Positions 21,390 to 32,006 of a stretch of DNA of 64,000 nucleotides are shown here, one piece after another; within the stretch, counting starts at the first letter, position 1; each line of letters opens with the position of its first letter. Under the pieces are notes generated by a model. It had not been told where the DNA came from. It did no database searches and was given only the letters and a program-made list of their open reading frames with translations. A program made the position numbers and the translations under genes. This stretch comes from Paratrimastix pyriformis (lineage: Eukaryota > Preaxostyla > Paratrimastigidae), in contig JAPMOS010000006.1 of NCBI GenBank assembly GCA_027972325.1, positions 784,501-848,500 of the forward strand. The letters are read 5' to 3'.

Positions 21390-23875
21390 CGGACCCTTCC
21401 AGCCAGGCGGCCGCATGGACGGCGACGGCGACCTCGTCCACGGAAAGGTTCGGATCGCCGGCTGCCTGGAAGGCGTCCGTCGCCACGGGGAGGCGCGGCT
21501 GCTGGGCGGCCACCTCGGTCGTCCGGACGAGCAGCGGCACCAGCTGGGAGCCGAGCCGAGCCGAGCGGAGGTCCGCCCCACCACGCGAATGGAGTGATCC
21601 AGAGCGCGGCGGGGGTGGGCCGTGGTGGGGGGTGGGCGGCGGGGCGGACTTGGGTGGGGCCGATGGTCTCCAGGGGCACCCGGCGCCAGTAGAGCGGGTC
21701 CAGCCAGGCCGCCGGGATCTTGAGCAGCTTGCCGGCCACCTGTCCCGCCCGGCCACCCCACAGGCCGCAGGAGCTTGTTGGTGAGGAGGCTCATGACAGG
21801 GGGGGGTTGCTTTGGGGGGGGATGGGGGGCGCCGAGGCCGGGGCGGGACCTGAGCGGTGGGCACCCGGACGGCGGCACCCAGCTGGAGGCCCGGGCAGGC
21901 CACCTCGGCCCCGTAGAAGACCTGCAGCCAGCCGGTGGGCTCCTTGAGGCCCCCGAAGGCCGCCCGGGTCCGGTGGGCGACAGCGTCCCAGAGGGACACC
22001 ACCCGGGGCAGCGGCTGGCGCTCCTCGGCGGCCGCGGAGGCCCCCTGGGTGGCTGAAGGGCCGACCAGGCTGGGCGGCTGGGCCACAAGGGGCCCCTCGA
22101 GCAGCACCAGCCGCACGTTGGCGCGCAAGCACAGCTCCACCAGCTCGGCCTGGGCCCAGGCGCCCCGTGGGACGGGGGAGGGACCAAGGCAAGGCAGGGA
22201 TGGCTGTGAGACCCAATGCCGCCAACCCGGACGGCCCAGGGGACGGGGCGGCCCAGGGGTGGCAGGGCTGACCTGCGAGGCTGCGAGGCCCGTGCCCAGT
22301 ACGACCACGGCCGCGTAGGGGGTGGCCAGGGCGTACGGGGTGCCGCCCAGGAGCAGGGGCGGCTCGCCGACGGGCTGCTTCTGGGCGATGAGGGCCTCCT
22401 CGATGGCCTGCCCGCCCAACCACCCACAACCACCAGCCCATCAGCCGTCGCCGCATTATGAAGCCGCCGCAAGCTGGGGCTGGGGTTGGGGTTGGGGCTG
22501 GGGCTGGGGCTGGGGCTGGGGTTGGAAAGAGGGGTGGGGCGGGGGCGGGGGGCGGGCACGGACCAGCAGGGTGTTCGAGGAGCCTTTGGTGGCGGCGGAG
22601 CGGCGACTGGCCGTGCCCCCATCGAGGAGCGTGTACCCGACCCCGGCCCCCTCGAGGGCGTTGGTCACCGAGAGCAGTCCCGTGGCCAGGCCGCCCAGGT
22701 CGGCTCCGGTGGCGGGGGTGGCGTCGACGAGCAGCACCCGCAGCCTGTGCGAAGTCAGCGGGGCCGGCGGGGCCGCGGACGCCTGCAGGGAGCGGGCCAG
22801 GCGAGCTTGGAGCCACTGGACGGCGGCGGTCGTCAGGGCCCACGAGGCGGGGCTCTCGGTCGACAGGCTCGTCAGGATCTGCGGCCGGGCGGGGGGCGGG
22901 GGGCGGGTTGTGAGGCGGCGATGGCCGCATTGCCCGGGGCCATGAAGACATGAAAGCCCACCCATACAGCAACACCCAAAGACCGAGCCTGGAAGGGTGG
23001 CCCGGGGTGATGGAGGACGAACCGTAAACTCGTCCCAGGAGGGGCCGTCGGCCAGGTGGCGCACGATGGCCGCCGCGACGGGCACGTCGCCTGCCGCCGA
23101 TTCGCTCGGCTCGCCCTCCCCGGTCGCCCAGCCGCTGCCTGTGCCACCGAACAAAAGTCCGAACGGAGGCATCAACCCCCGGGCCCCGCACGGCGGGCGG
23201 TGGTGTGAGGAAGAGGGTCTGGCGCGGACCGTGCACGTAGGCGATGGGCATGATGCGGGTCTGGGTGTCGTAGGCCGTGATCGGCACCGCGGGCTCGACG
23301 TCCAGGTCACCCATGGCCACGGTCATTTGCTGGGTCGTGCTCCCCGCGGGGAGCGTGGCACAGGAATCGTTGGCCATCGCGGGGATCGAGGGCCAGAACG
23401 TGCGGAGCGATTCAACGTCGAAGGTGATCGAAGAGGGACCTCCACGAACATACGATGACCGGAGTCCAATAGATCGATCAGGTGTGGCAAGAACGCTGAA
23501 AAAGGGCAGCTGATACGTTTGAATCAGCGACGTCAAGAGTGCAATCTGAAACCCCCGAAATGACTCCCTCGTGAAAAATGAACGCCAAACCTGATCGGAC
23601 TTCAAACGTGACCGAGCGATGCCACCAACATGGACAAGAGCAGAAAAATGAGGACGTTGGCTGGCTTGGAAGAGAGTCCCGAAGGAGCCCCGATCTGAGC
23701 TCTCGGTGAAAACCTGGAGTGTGAGTTGATAGCTGCTCAGAGCCTTTTCGAGCTGCGCCACGGCATCCGTGTATCGCGACGCCGAAGCGACAGGGACAAA
23801 GACGAGGACTGGGTCAAGGCAGGTCCCCAAGAGAAAAAGACCCGGAAGGAGAAATAAAATAGATTTGAACATCAT
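17958..23875 (-). CDS. Large unrecognised protein with N-terminal signal peptide
   Basis: Family unknown to me. The start (ATG 23875-23873) gives MMFKSILFLLPGLFLLGTC, a clear signal peptide, followed by an ordered, ordinary-composition domain in an AT-richer first exon of about 215 residues. Downstream coding blocks, split by GTCCGC-type introns, include RLRVLLVDATPATGADL, KQPVGEPPLLLGGTPYAL, LPRVVSLWDAVAHRTRA, PNVLHVGVGLAPGHLP and SYLGTHDPASTYHYRL. The C-terminal exon (GTVAGSGTTSTTPATSA onward) is Ser/Thr/Ala-rich, as in O-glycosylated stalks, and ends at TGA 17960-17958. A hydrophobic run seen just before it (ITALICLSVFF) lies within an intron, so no transmembrane helix is claimed. It is likely secreted or luminal. 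Exon borders are approximate; introns hold poly-C and GGAGGGC repeats. Divergent from the WD40 gene by 70 bp. Confidence 0.62.
18445..18474. repeat. Poly-G tract (poly-C on coding strand), intron
   Basis: A 30-nt G-run close to the acceptor of an intron whose donor GTCCGCCCCCC lies near 18514; in the transcript it is a C-tract followed by CATCTCCCCCAG. Confidence 0.8.
21256..21389. repeat. (GGAGGGT/C)n heptamer array plus poly-G
   Basis: About thirteen 7-bp units, first GGAGGGT then GGAGGGC, running into a 36-nt G tract. The array lies in an intron of the signal-peptide protein gene and is C-rich in the transcript. Confidence 0.85.
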
Positions 23876-23945
23876 CAAATGGTTGTGGAGTTGGGCTGCA
23901 GGTCGGCAACTCACCCAACATAAAACAGAAAAATTTGTAAAACTG
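23876..23945. promoter_or_regulatory. 70-bp shared divergent promoter
   Basis: The shortest head-to-head gap in the window: 70 bp between the ATG of the signal-peptide protein (minus) and the ATG of the WD40 gene (plus). AT-rich toward the WD40 side (ACATAAAACAGAAAAATTTG). Confidence 0.6.
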
Positions 23946-26900
23946 ATGACAACATGCTATTCCCCCATTGGTCTTACTCGCTATCATCCGTTTTTTGAAT
24001 TCGTCGGCAGCAAGCGCTGCTTGCGACGTTGCATGTTCCGCAAATGGACAACATCATCCGCAGTTCTCCACCCCTTTTCCGATGATTTTTGTCGATCCTG
24101 GCACGATCTTGCCACTTCGGTGACCTTGCATCAGTTTGCACGAAACCACAAAAAAAACCTGTTTCATCGGATCGACAATGCCAACTCCGTCAATGAATTG
24201 CTTTTTTTCGAGAGAACTGGTCAACGACCACTCCTTCTCTCGATTGACGACGGGGGCTTCCTCTCGTATTATGACACCGGCCCCGCTCACGCGAACTTGC
24301 ACAGTACCAAATCGGATGTCCTATACACGACTTGTATGGCCATGTCCCAGCATATGACACAATGTTACACTGGCGGGACTGACCACAACATCAAAGTTTG
24401 GTCGATCGACCACCCGAGCAGCATCCCCCAGCTAGTGCTTCCCGACATCGGAGCCACGACGTCGATCGACCTCGCTGACGATCAATCCCCGTACCTTTTG
24501 ACATCGGCTATTGACGGTCTGTCCGGCGCCCGCTGCTCTGCGGGCAGCATTGACACCCTTCCTCCTCCTCCTCGGGCCGGCAGGGACGATCAAGATCTGG
24601 CACCCGTCGACGGGGGACAAGGAGCTCTTCTCGCTGAAGGTTGCTGCCATGTCGCCCAACACGGCCCGCTTCTGCGACCGGACCCACCCCCAGCTCATCT
24701 GCGCCGGGACCGTCGACGGGGGGCTGCAGCTGTGGGACCTGCGCCGCCTGGGGGCCTTCGTCGAGCGGGTCGAGCCCATCATGGCCCTCTCCGGGGCCGA
24801 CCCCGGCTCGCTCTACTACGACTCGCCCCGGGCCCGAGCCCTGGTTTGCCGGTCGCCGGGGCCCCCCGCGGGCGCCCACGAGCCCGACGTCTTCTTCAGC
24901 CGGGGCCTCGTGGCCAGCCCCATCCCCCTGCGGGCCGGCGGCGAGGTTGGGGCCTCGGGCTCGCCCCGACCGCACTCGGCCTCACCCCCGCTGCCGCTGC
25001 CCAACCTCACCTCGACCTCGCCCTTCCGGCCCCGGCGGCCCCCAGCCCGCGACAGCGCCACCCCCAACACCCCCGCTCCCGCGGCCCCGCCGGCGACGGT
25101 CTGGCAGCGGATGTGGTCGGCCCCGGGGCCGGCGCCAATGGCCCCGGCCGGGCCGGTGGCGGTGATGGCCTCGCCGGTGGTGGTCATCCCCAGCCCCAAC
25201 GCCGGGCCCCCCGCGGCCACCCTGCTGCCCCCGCCCCTGCTCGCCGCTCTGCCGCCCGCCCCGCCCGCCCCGCCCCACACGCCGGCCCGAATGGGGTCGG
25301 TGGCCTCGCTGTCGCTGAGCCCCTGCTCGACCTCGCCCCTGCCCGATCGGCTGGGGGCCTCCCTGCTGGCCCACATCCTCGCCAGCACGCTCACCACCCC
25401 GGGGCCCCCGGCCCCGGTCCCGGGCCCCGGCCCGCTCGACGTCGGGGTGGGGCCCCCGGCCACGTGCCCCTGCACCCCCATTGGGGCCGGCCCGGCGTCC
25501 CATCTGCCTGACGCTGCGCCTTCCTCCCCCGCCGCCGCCCCAGCCCCTCTCAGCCTGCCCGATCCGGGCGTGCCTCCCCGCGCGCCGTCACCTGCTCCTG
25601 CCGCCGAGGGTCGCTGCCCGTCCGTCTGTCAGTCCGTCTGCCCGTCCGTCTGCCAGCCGGCGGAGGGGCGCCCTTCCTCGCGGGGCCCCTCTTCTCCTCT
25701 CGGCGCTGCCTCCACAACCGCCGTCGGGCCCACCCCCAGCGGGGCCTCGAGCCCCCGGCAGGCGATCAAGTCCACGCCCACCCTCGCCCGGCACCCATCC
25801 CGCAAGCCCAGCCCGCCCCCTTCCCTGGCGCCACAGCCCCCACCCCAACCCTCGCTCCCGCCCCACCACCTCCGCCACCGCCACCACCGCCACACCAGCC
25901 TGCCCCGGTCACCGGGGCGGGCTTCCCCAAAGCGACGCCGACCCTCCCCCGGCGACACGCCACCATGCCGCCCGTATGGAACCCGAACCCGAACCCGGCC
26001 GCAGAGGGCCGCCATGCCACCATCACCACCAAGACCACCACCCCCACCATCACCACCACCCCCACCATCACCGCCGCCACCGCCACCAGCAGCAACGCCA
26101 GCACCACCACCAGCAAGCGTCACCGAGTGCGAAGTCCGCCCCCTCATCAACCCACCGCAGGGCGCGCATCCCACAGCTGCGATGACCCCGCAGCTGCACC
26201 TGCTCCCGCCCCTGCCCATGCCCATGCCCCTGCCCATGGGGCAGAGCGCAGATCGACGCCCCCGCTCCCGCCCGTTGGGGATGGGGCCTCCCCGACGGCC
26301 CTGGCGACGGCCCTGGCGTCCACCCTGGCCGCTGCCCTGGCTTCGCCGGCGGGAGCCCTGGACACCCTGCCTGCCCCAGCCGTCTCCCAGTACCCTGCCA
26401 CAGCCACAGCCACAGCCACAGCCACAGCCACCGCTCCCGGCCTGGGGGGCCCGGGCCGCCGCCGTGTGACCATCCTCGACGACGACAACGAGGGCGACCC
26501 GCCCCCCAGGGAGACCATCGTCCACTCCAAGGAAGCCCGCAACCATCACAAGCCGCCGGCCCCTTCCCTTGCCCGCGCCAGCACCATGGCTGCCCTCCCC
26601 CCGGCCCCTCTGCCCAAGGCCACCGTATCCCGGAAGCGCTTCGCATCTCCGCCGACCGCCCAACTCCAACCCCAACCCCAACTCCAACTCCAACCCCAAC
26701 CCCAACCCCAACCCCAGCCCCAGCCCCAGCCCCAGCCCCAGCCCCAGCTCCAGATAGCCCCGTCCCGCGAAGTTTCTCCCCCGCCACAACCCCATGCCCA
26801 ACCAGCAATCCTCGCCTGGCTGCCCAAGCCGACGCCCACCAAGCTGAGCCGGGCTCACACTCTGGCTATGGGCGCACCGTCTCGCTCGCGCCCCGCCCAC

Positions 26901-27812
26901 GGCACCGGCACCCCGGCTGCCCACCAAGCGGCGCCCGCAATCGCAGCCCCAAAGGGTACGCAGCCCCCGCCCCGTGCCGCTTCCCCCCCGCTCCCACCAC
27001 CCCCACCCCCGGCGGCGGCGACCACTTCGGCTGAGCCGCCGCCTCCTCCTCTTTCCCGCCCATTCCGACCCACCGGGGATGCTCGCGACAGCACCCTCTT
27101 CCAGGCGGCCGGCCCGCCAGCGGTCCGGGGAGCCCTTCATCGGAGCGCCACCGCCGGGCCGGCCGTCCGGCACCCGCGGGCCCTCCTGGCGCCCCCCAGC
27201 ACCCCGCTGGCCATCGCCCAGCCCCGGTCCCTCATCCGGGGGCGAGGGGCAGCCCCGCATCAACCGGGGGCACCGGCGGCACGCGATGCTGCCCCCGGCA
27301 GCGGGGAGGCCGAGCTGCTGGTGTTGCCGCACCCCCTTCCGCCCGAGGAGGAGGCCCCGCCCCGACCGGGCAGCTCCCACTGGAACGGGGCCTTGGGCCA
27401 GTACGAGCGGGACTTTACCCACGGCGAAGGGGCCCTCATCCGTCAGGTGGCCGTCCATCCGGGCGGCCAGTGGGCCCTGACCACCTCCGAAGCCGATCGC
27501 ACCCACAGGCTCTGGTGCCTCGGCACCCGGCGGGGCCTGGGCAGCTTCGTCGGGGCCCAACTGGACGCCTCGACACGCACCGTCCTGGGCCAGGGTGGCC
27601 GGCTTCTGCTCAGCACATCGGCCGACCGAAAGGTGCACTTTTGGCGGGTGCACCCGGCCGTGGAGCCTCAAAACCCCCTGCTCTCGCTCTCCTTTCGATG
27701 CGGGCGGACACAACCGCCCGCCCTCACAGCACTCGCCCTCTCGGACGACGGGACCCGCTTGGCAGTGGGGAGTGCCCTTGGGAACATATATTACCTCGAC
27801 GCTGCCCAATAA
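23946..27812 (+). CDS. WD40-repeat protein interrupted by a long Pro-rich region
   Basis: Exon 1 (23946-24516) joins exon 2 at 24584 through a 67-nt GTCTGT...GGCAG intron, rebuilding the WD signature DGTIKIWHPSTGDKELF. N-terminal WD-type segments include TGGTDHNIKVWSIDH and CAGTVDGGLQLWDLRRL. A Pro/Ala/Ser/His-rich region of very roughly 900 residues follows, with QPQPQ tandem repeats near 26660-26750, and WD40 character returns at the end (HPGGQWALTTSEADRTHRLW, STSADRKVHFWRVH, DDGTRLAVGSALGNIYYLD). The frame changes between about 25500 and 25740, where GTCCGTCTG units suggest an intron whose exact ends I could not fix. The stop TAA (27810-27812) overlaps AATAAA. The partner is unknown; an interrupted beta-propeller scaffold is inferred. 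Confidence 0.75.
26655..26752 (+). repeat. CCCCAA/CCCCAG coding repeat
   Basis: About sixteen 6-bp units encode alternating Pro-Gln/Leu-Gln in the disordered middle of the WD40 protein; it shifts from CAACCC to CAGCCC midway. Confidence 0.8.
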
Positions 27813-28339
27813 AGCAGCGTTCAAGCATTTATCGTGTTTTTTTTTTTTTGCTGATTTTATCGAACCTCCTTGGATCGACCTCGTTGCCGCGAAATTCCAG
27901 TCGTTTTCTTGAGCTTTGTTTGTTGGTTCCAGTGCGGCATGGGGATTTGGCGAAAGGAAAGGTGTCCGTTGGGTGGGGATGGTACCACCGTTGAAGAGGT
28001 GGGGGACGAAAAAAGAAAATTCAATGGACTTTGTCGCGGAGAACCGGAATGCCTCGAATTCTAACTTCTTGAAAATGATGACTCATTTCAATAGATGAAA
28101 CCGAAAATGCCATTCACCGAAATTTTTGGAATAGATGCAGTTCGGGACTCAAAGGAGCTCGTTTGCTTGTAAAACGGCACAGCCTGTGTCACAAAGCAAC
28201 TAAACGCGAAGACCGGATGCCGGGAAAGTGTCCCCCTTTCGCAGGCGATCAGTGACAGTTTCGCCCTCAAATGGTCTCGAGCGCCCTGGTTGATCGTCTC
28301 GAAAGGAAGCATCCTTTCCCTGATCAGGTTCACAAAATC
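27813..28339. other. Tandem intergenic region before PEPCK
   Basis: 527 bp between the WD40 stop and the PEPCK start. It begins with an AATAAA overlapping the stop, then a T-run at about 27838-27850, and is AT-richer than the surroundings. An in-frame upstream ATG for PEPCK lies at 28271. No RNA gene or repeat is seen. Confidence 0.6.
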
Positions 28340-30531
28340 ATGGCTCAGCCCATTACCTTTGTTCCCCCTCTTCCTGCTCCTCTGGACTGGTCTACTTTTG
28401 GCAACGCCAATGTGAAGAAGTTCATTGACAATGCCATCCGCGTCTGCCAGCCTAAGGACGTTGCCATTTTCGATGGCTCTGTGGAGGAGTATCACCGTAT
28501 TTGCGATATGTGTGAGATGTCCGGGATGTTCATGGCCCTGAACCCCTACCTGTACCCCCGTTCCTACCTGATCCGCTCCCATCCCGGCGACACTGCTCGG
28601 AGCGAGGCTCGCACCTTCGTTTGCGGCCCTATGAACGAGAAGTTGTATCAGGTTCCCCTGAGCGCCATTCCCAAGGATCTGGGTCAGCTTTTTTCCTCGT
28701 TGTGACCATCTTTTCTGACTTTTTTTTTTCTTTTTTCTTTTTGGCCAAAAACCAATCTCAATATTTTTGCCCCAGGCTTCGGCTATGGTTGCCGTGCCGG
28801 TGAAAGTGTTTCTGGCTCGAAGGATGCCGAGCTCAACACGGAGCAGATGCGCGAGCTGCTGTACCACGAGTTCACTGGCTGCATGGCCGGGCGTACCATG
28901 TGGATCGTTCCCTTCTCCATGGGTCCCCTGAACTCGGAGTTCTGCAAGCTGGGCATTGAGATTTCCGATTCTCCCTATGGTCTGGAGACACGGGCACCAT
29001 CTTTCCCTTGCTCATTCCATTTATCTCGCAGTGGTTGCCCACATGTACACTATGGCCCGGACCGGTATTGAGGTTCTGAAGCGTCTCTCCGCCCCGAACG
29101 CCTACTTCCTGCCCTGCTGGCACTCCGTGGGCCTGCCCCTGACCCCCGGCGAGAAGGACGTCCCGTGGCCCTGCCGCAAGGAGAACAACCGCAAGTTCAT
29201 TGCCCACTTCACCACGGCCGACCCCTCGTGCCCCGAGATGGGCCCCTACTCGGTCATGTCGATCGGTTCGGGCTACGGCGGCAACGCGCTGCTGGGCAAG
29301 AAGTGCTACGCCCTGCGGATTGCCTCCCGGATGGCCGCCTTCGAACCCGTCAAGTGGATGGCCGAGCACATGCTCATCCTCCACGTGCGCCACACCCCCA
29401 AGGGCGCCCCGGCCAAGGACTACTTCCTGACGGGGGCCTTCCCCTCGGCCTGCGGCAAGACCAACCTGGCCATGGTCGAGGTGCCCCGCGAGTTCGCCGA
29501 CGAGTGGAAGGTGACCTGCCTGGGCGACGATATCGCCTGGATCCGGATGGACACCCAGGGCCGGCTGTGCGCCCTGAACCCCGAGGCGGGCTTCTTCGGT
29601 GTGGCCCCCGGCACCAGCAACGAGTCCAATGGCAATGCCATGGCCGCCATGCGGGCCGGCAACACCCTCTTCACCAACGTGGGCGTGACCCGGGACGGGG
29701 ACGTCTGGTGGAAGGGCAAGAGTCCCGAGATGCCCGAGCACCTGATCGACTGGCACGGCGTCCCGGTCGAGACCCACGGCCTCGACAAGGAGGCCCTGTC
29801 CAAGCTGCAGAACACCATCGCCCAGCCCAACTCCCGCTACACCACCCCTTGCGTCCAGTGCCCCTCGGTGGACCCCCTGTGGAATGCCGGCGAGGGCGTC
29901 CCCATCGACGCCTTCCTCTTCGGCGGCCGTCGGCGCTCGCTGACTCCGCTGGTCTTCCGGTGCCCCGACTGGGAGGACGGCGTCCTGACGGGCGCCACCC
30001 TGCGCTCGGAGCAGACCGCCGCCGCGGACCGCCCCGAGGGCTCGCTCTTCTTTGACCCCATGGCCATGCGCCCCTTCATCGGCTACAACATGGGCAAGGT
30101 CCGCCCGGCCCGCCCTGATCTCCTCCCCTCCGCTCCCCCTGCGGATCTGCTGTGCGTATGATGATTTCTCTTGGCTGTCCGACACAAGCCCTGGTGGATG
30201 CTTCAGAGAAGGTTTCGCGACTTGCGGCTGAGCACACAGACACCCTGCCCCGCTGCCCTGTGCTCTTCATCCCCCCGTCCGTGCTCACACCATTCTTTTT
30301 GTCCTTGCCCGCTTGCCCGCTTGCAGTACTTCGACCACTGGCTCGAGATGGGCCGGCTGGCCCCCAACCACCCCGACATCTACTGCGTCAACTGGTTCCG
30401 GCGCGCCAAGGAGGGCAAGAAGGACTTCCTCTGGGCCGGCTTCGGCCAGAACTTCCGCGTCCTCCGGTGGATCTGCGAGCTGGCCCAGGCCAAGCGCGAC
30501 GGCCGCCCCCTGCCCCAGGCCAACACGGTCT

Positions 30532-30593
<62 letters not shown>

Positions 30594-30961
30594 ACACACG
30601 GCCCACACGGCCCCCCATTAACCGGTTGTCTCGTTGGCGTGTGCAGCTGGGTCTCGTCCCGACCTGCCAGGACCTGCTGCTGGACCGTGAGGGCGTCCAC
30701 GTGGGCCCCCTGCCCGCCGGCATGACGGCCCCGAAGCCCATGGGGTGCTCGTGCATCCTGGAGGTGACCCCCACCGACCCCGAGTGGCACCAGGAGCTCC
30801 TCGACGAGCGCGCCTTCCTGGACCTGCTCGGGTCGGACCTCTCCGAGGGCATGAAGACCGCCTACAACCGCCGCGTGGACCGGTTCCTGGCCTCGGGCCT
30901 CGACCAGACCCTGGCCCGGCTCAAGTACCCCCTCGGCGCCCACCCCATGCAGCTGGCCTAA
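28340..30961 (+). CDS. PCK: Phosphoenolpyruvate carboxykinase, GTP type
   Basis: Interconverts oxaloacetate plus GTP with PEP, CO2 and GDP; in anaerobic protists it often runs in the carboxylating direction. Five exons (28340-28682, 28776-28979, 29032-30098, 30327-30527, 30647-30961) join in phase to 709 residues, somewhat longer than the animal enzyme. Hallmarks of the GTP family are present: YLIRSHPGDTARSEART, FSMGPLNSEF, SIGSGYGGNALLGKKC, the P-loop with reactive cysteine FPSACGKTN, and CLGDDIAWI. Donors are GTCAGC, GTCTGG, GTCCGC and GTCTCC. The start at 28340 (MAQPITF) fits the family; an in-frame ATG at 28271 would add 23 residues and could be a targeting extension. The first two exons are far less GC-rich than exon 3. 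Confidence 0.95.
30531..30600. repeat. (CA)n dinucleotide repeat in PEPCK intron 4
   Basis: About 33 CA units directly after the GTCTCC donor of intron 30528-30646. Confidence 0.9.
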
Positions 30962-31590
30962 GCACCCTGCCGTGCCGGACCCGTTCGCCTGAGGGAGGCC
31001 CTCCCCGCTGCGAGCGGGGTGTTTCTCCTCGGCCGGGCGGTTCTTTCCTGCCTTCGCCGCCGGCCCGCCGCTCCCCGGCTTTCAGCCGGGCGGGGGTCGG
31101 TGGTCGCGCGGAGGCGCGGGCGTATTTCTCTGGGCCGCAACGCAGCTCTCGCTTTTGTTTGAATAATCCATCCCCCAAAAACACACTTCCTCTCGTCTCG
31201 TCGGCTTATTTTGGCTGTGGTTTCGTTTCCTGTTTTTCTCTTCCGTCTCCAGCAACACGTTCCACCGGACCGGCGGTGCGGTGGCTGTTTTCGCTTTCGC
31301 TTTCGCCTTCCTGGGTGGGCGTCACAACTCATCGTCAGGTTCCGCCGCTGCCCTGCCCGCACCCTCTCCAACGCCACCTGCCACCCGAAAAGGAGGCCCG
31401 TCGTCGCCCATCGTCGGGGAATGGCGCCCGAAAGCCTCGCTCTCTTCCCACAACAAGCTGAGGGGGAGGATGTCGGTGGCGCTTTGACGAGCCCACGACG
31501 GACGAGGCCCAAGCGAGGGGAGGAGGGTGGGGGAGGGTGGGGGAGGAGATGCGAATTCACAACCGCGCAGCCGGGAGGTGGCGAGCAGCT
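30962..31590. other. 629-bp convergent gap, PEPCK/PITP
   Basis: Contains two compact hairpins just after the PEPCK stop (separate entry), a T/C-rich middle (31130-31300) and a G/A-rich end near PITP. No coding sequence is convincing. Confidence 0.55.
31003..31090 (+). other. Two tight hairpins in the PEPCK 3' flank
   Basis: CCCCGCT-GCG-AGCGGGG (31003-31019) and CCCGGCT-TTC-AGCCGGG (31074-31090) are perfect 7-bp stems with 3-nt loops, 42 and 113 nt after the stop codon. They would lie in the 3' UTR or mark its end; a 3'-processing or stability role is only a guess. Confidence 0.45.
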
Positions 31591-31975
31591 TTATGAAGAG
31601 GCCGCCGGGGTGGGGGCGGGGGTGGACTCGGCAGCGGGGGTGCCCTCGGAGGGGGCCGCCGACGGTTCGGCAGACGAGGCCGGGGTGGGGGTGGTGGCCG
31701 TGGCCGTGGGGGCGGGCGTCGTGTTGACCAGGGCCGCCTCGGGGGTCTCCTCGCCCGCGGGGCCGGCCGCGATGGCCGCGGGGGCCGGGGTGGCGCTGGC
31801 GATGGCCTGGTGAGGTGGAGGGGGCAGGGTGCAGGTGGCGGATGGGGGCGGGTGAGTCGCGCTCGCGTCCGCGTCCGCGCCCGGAGGGAGAGGGGCCCCG
31901 GTGGCGGCCAGGGCCACGGCCTGGCCGCGGGAGGGACCAGGGGGACAGCCGGGCGGAGGCAGCCGGGGAGGGACC

Positions 31976-32006
<31 letters not shown>

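Noticed and set aside
28271-28339. PEPCK start at 28271
   Set aside because: In frame, but family N-termini fit MAQPITF at 28340; kept as an alternative only.
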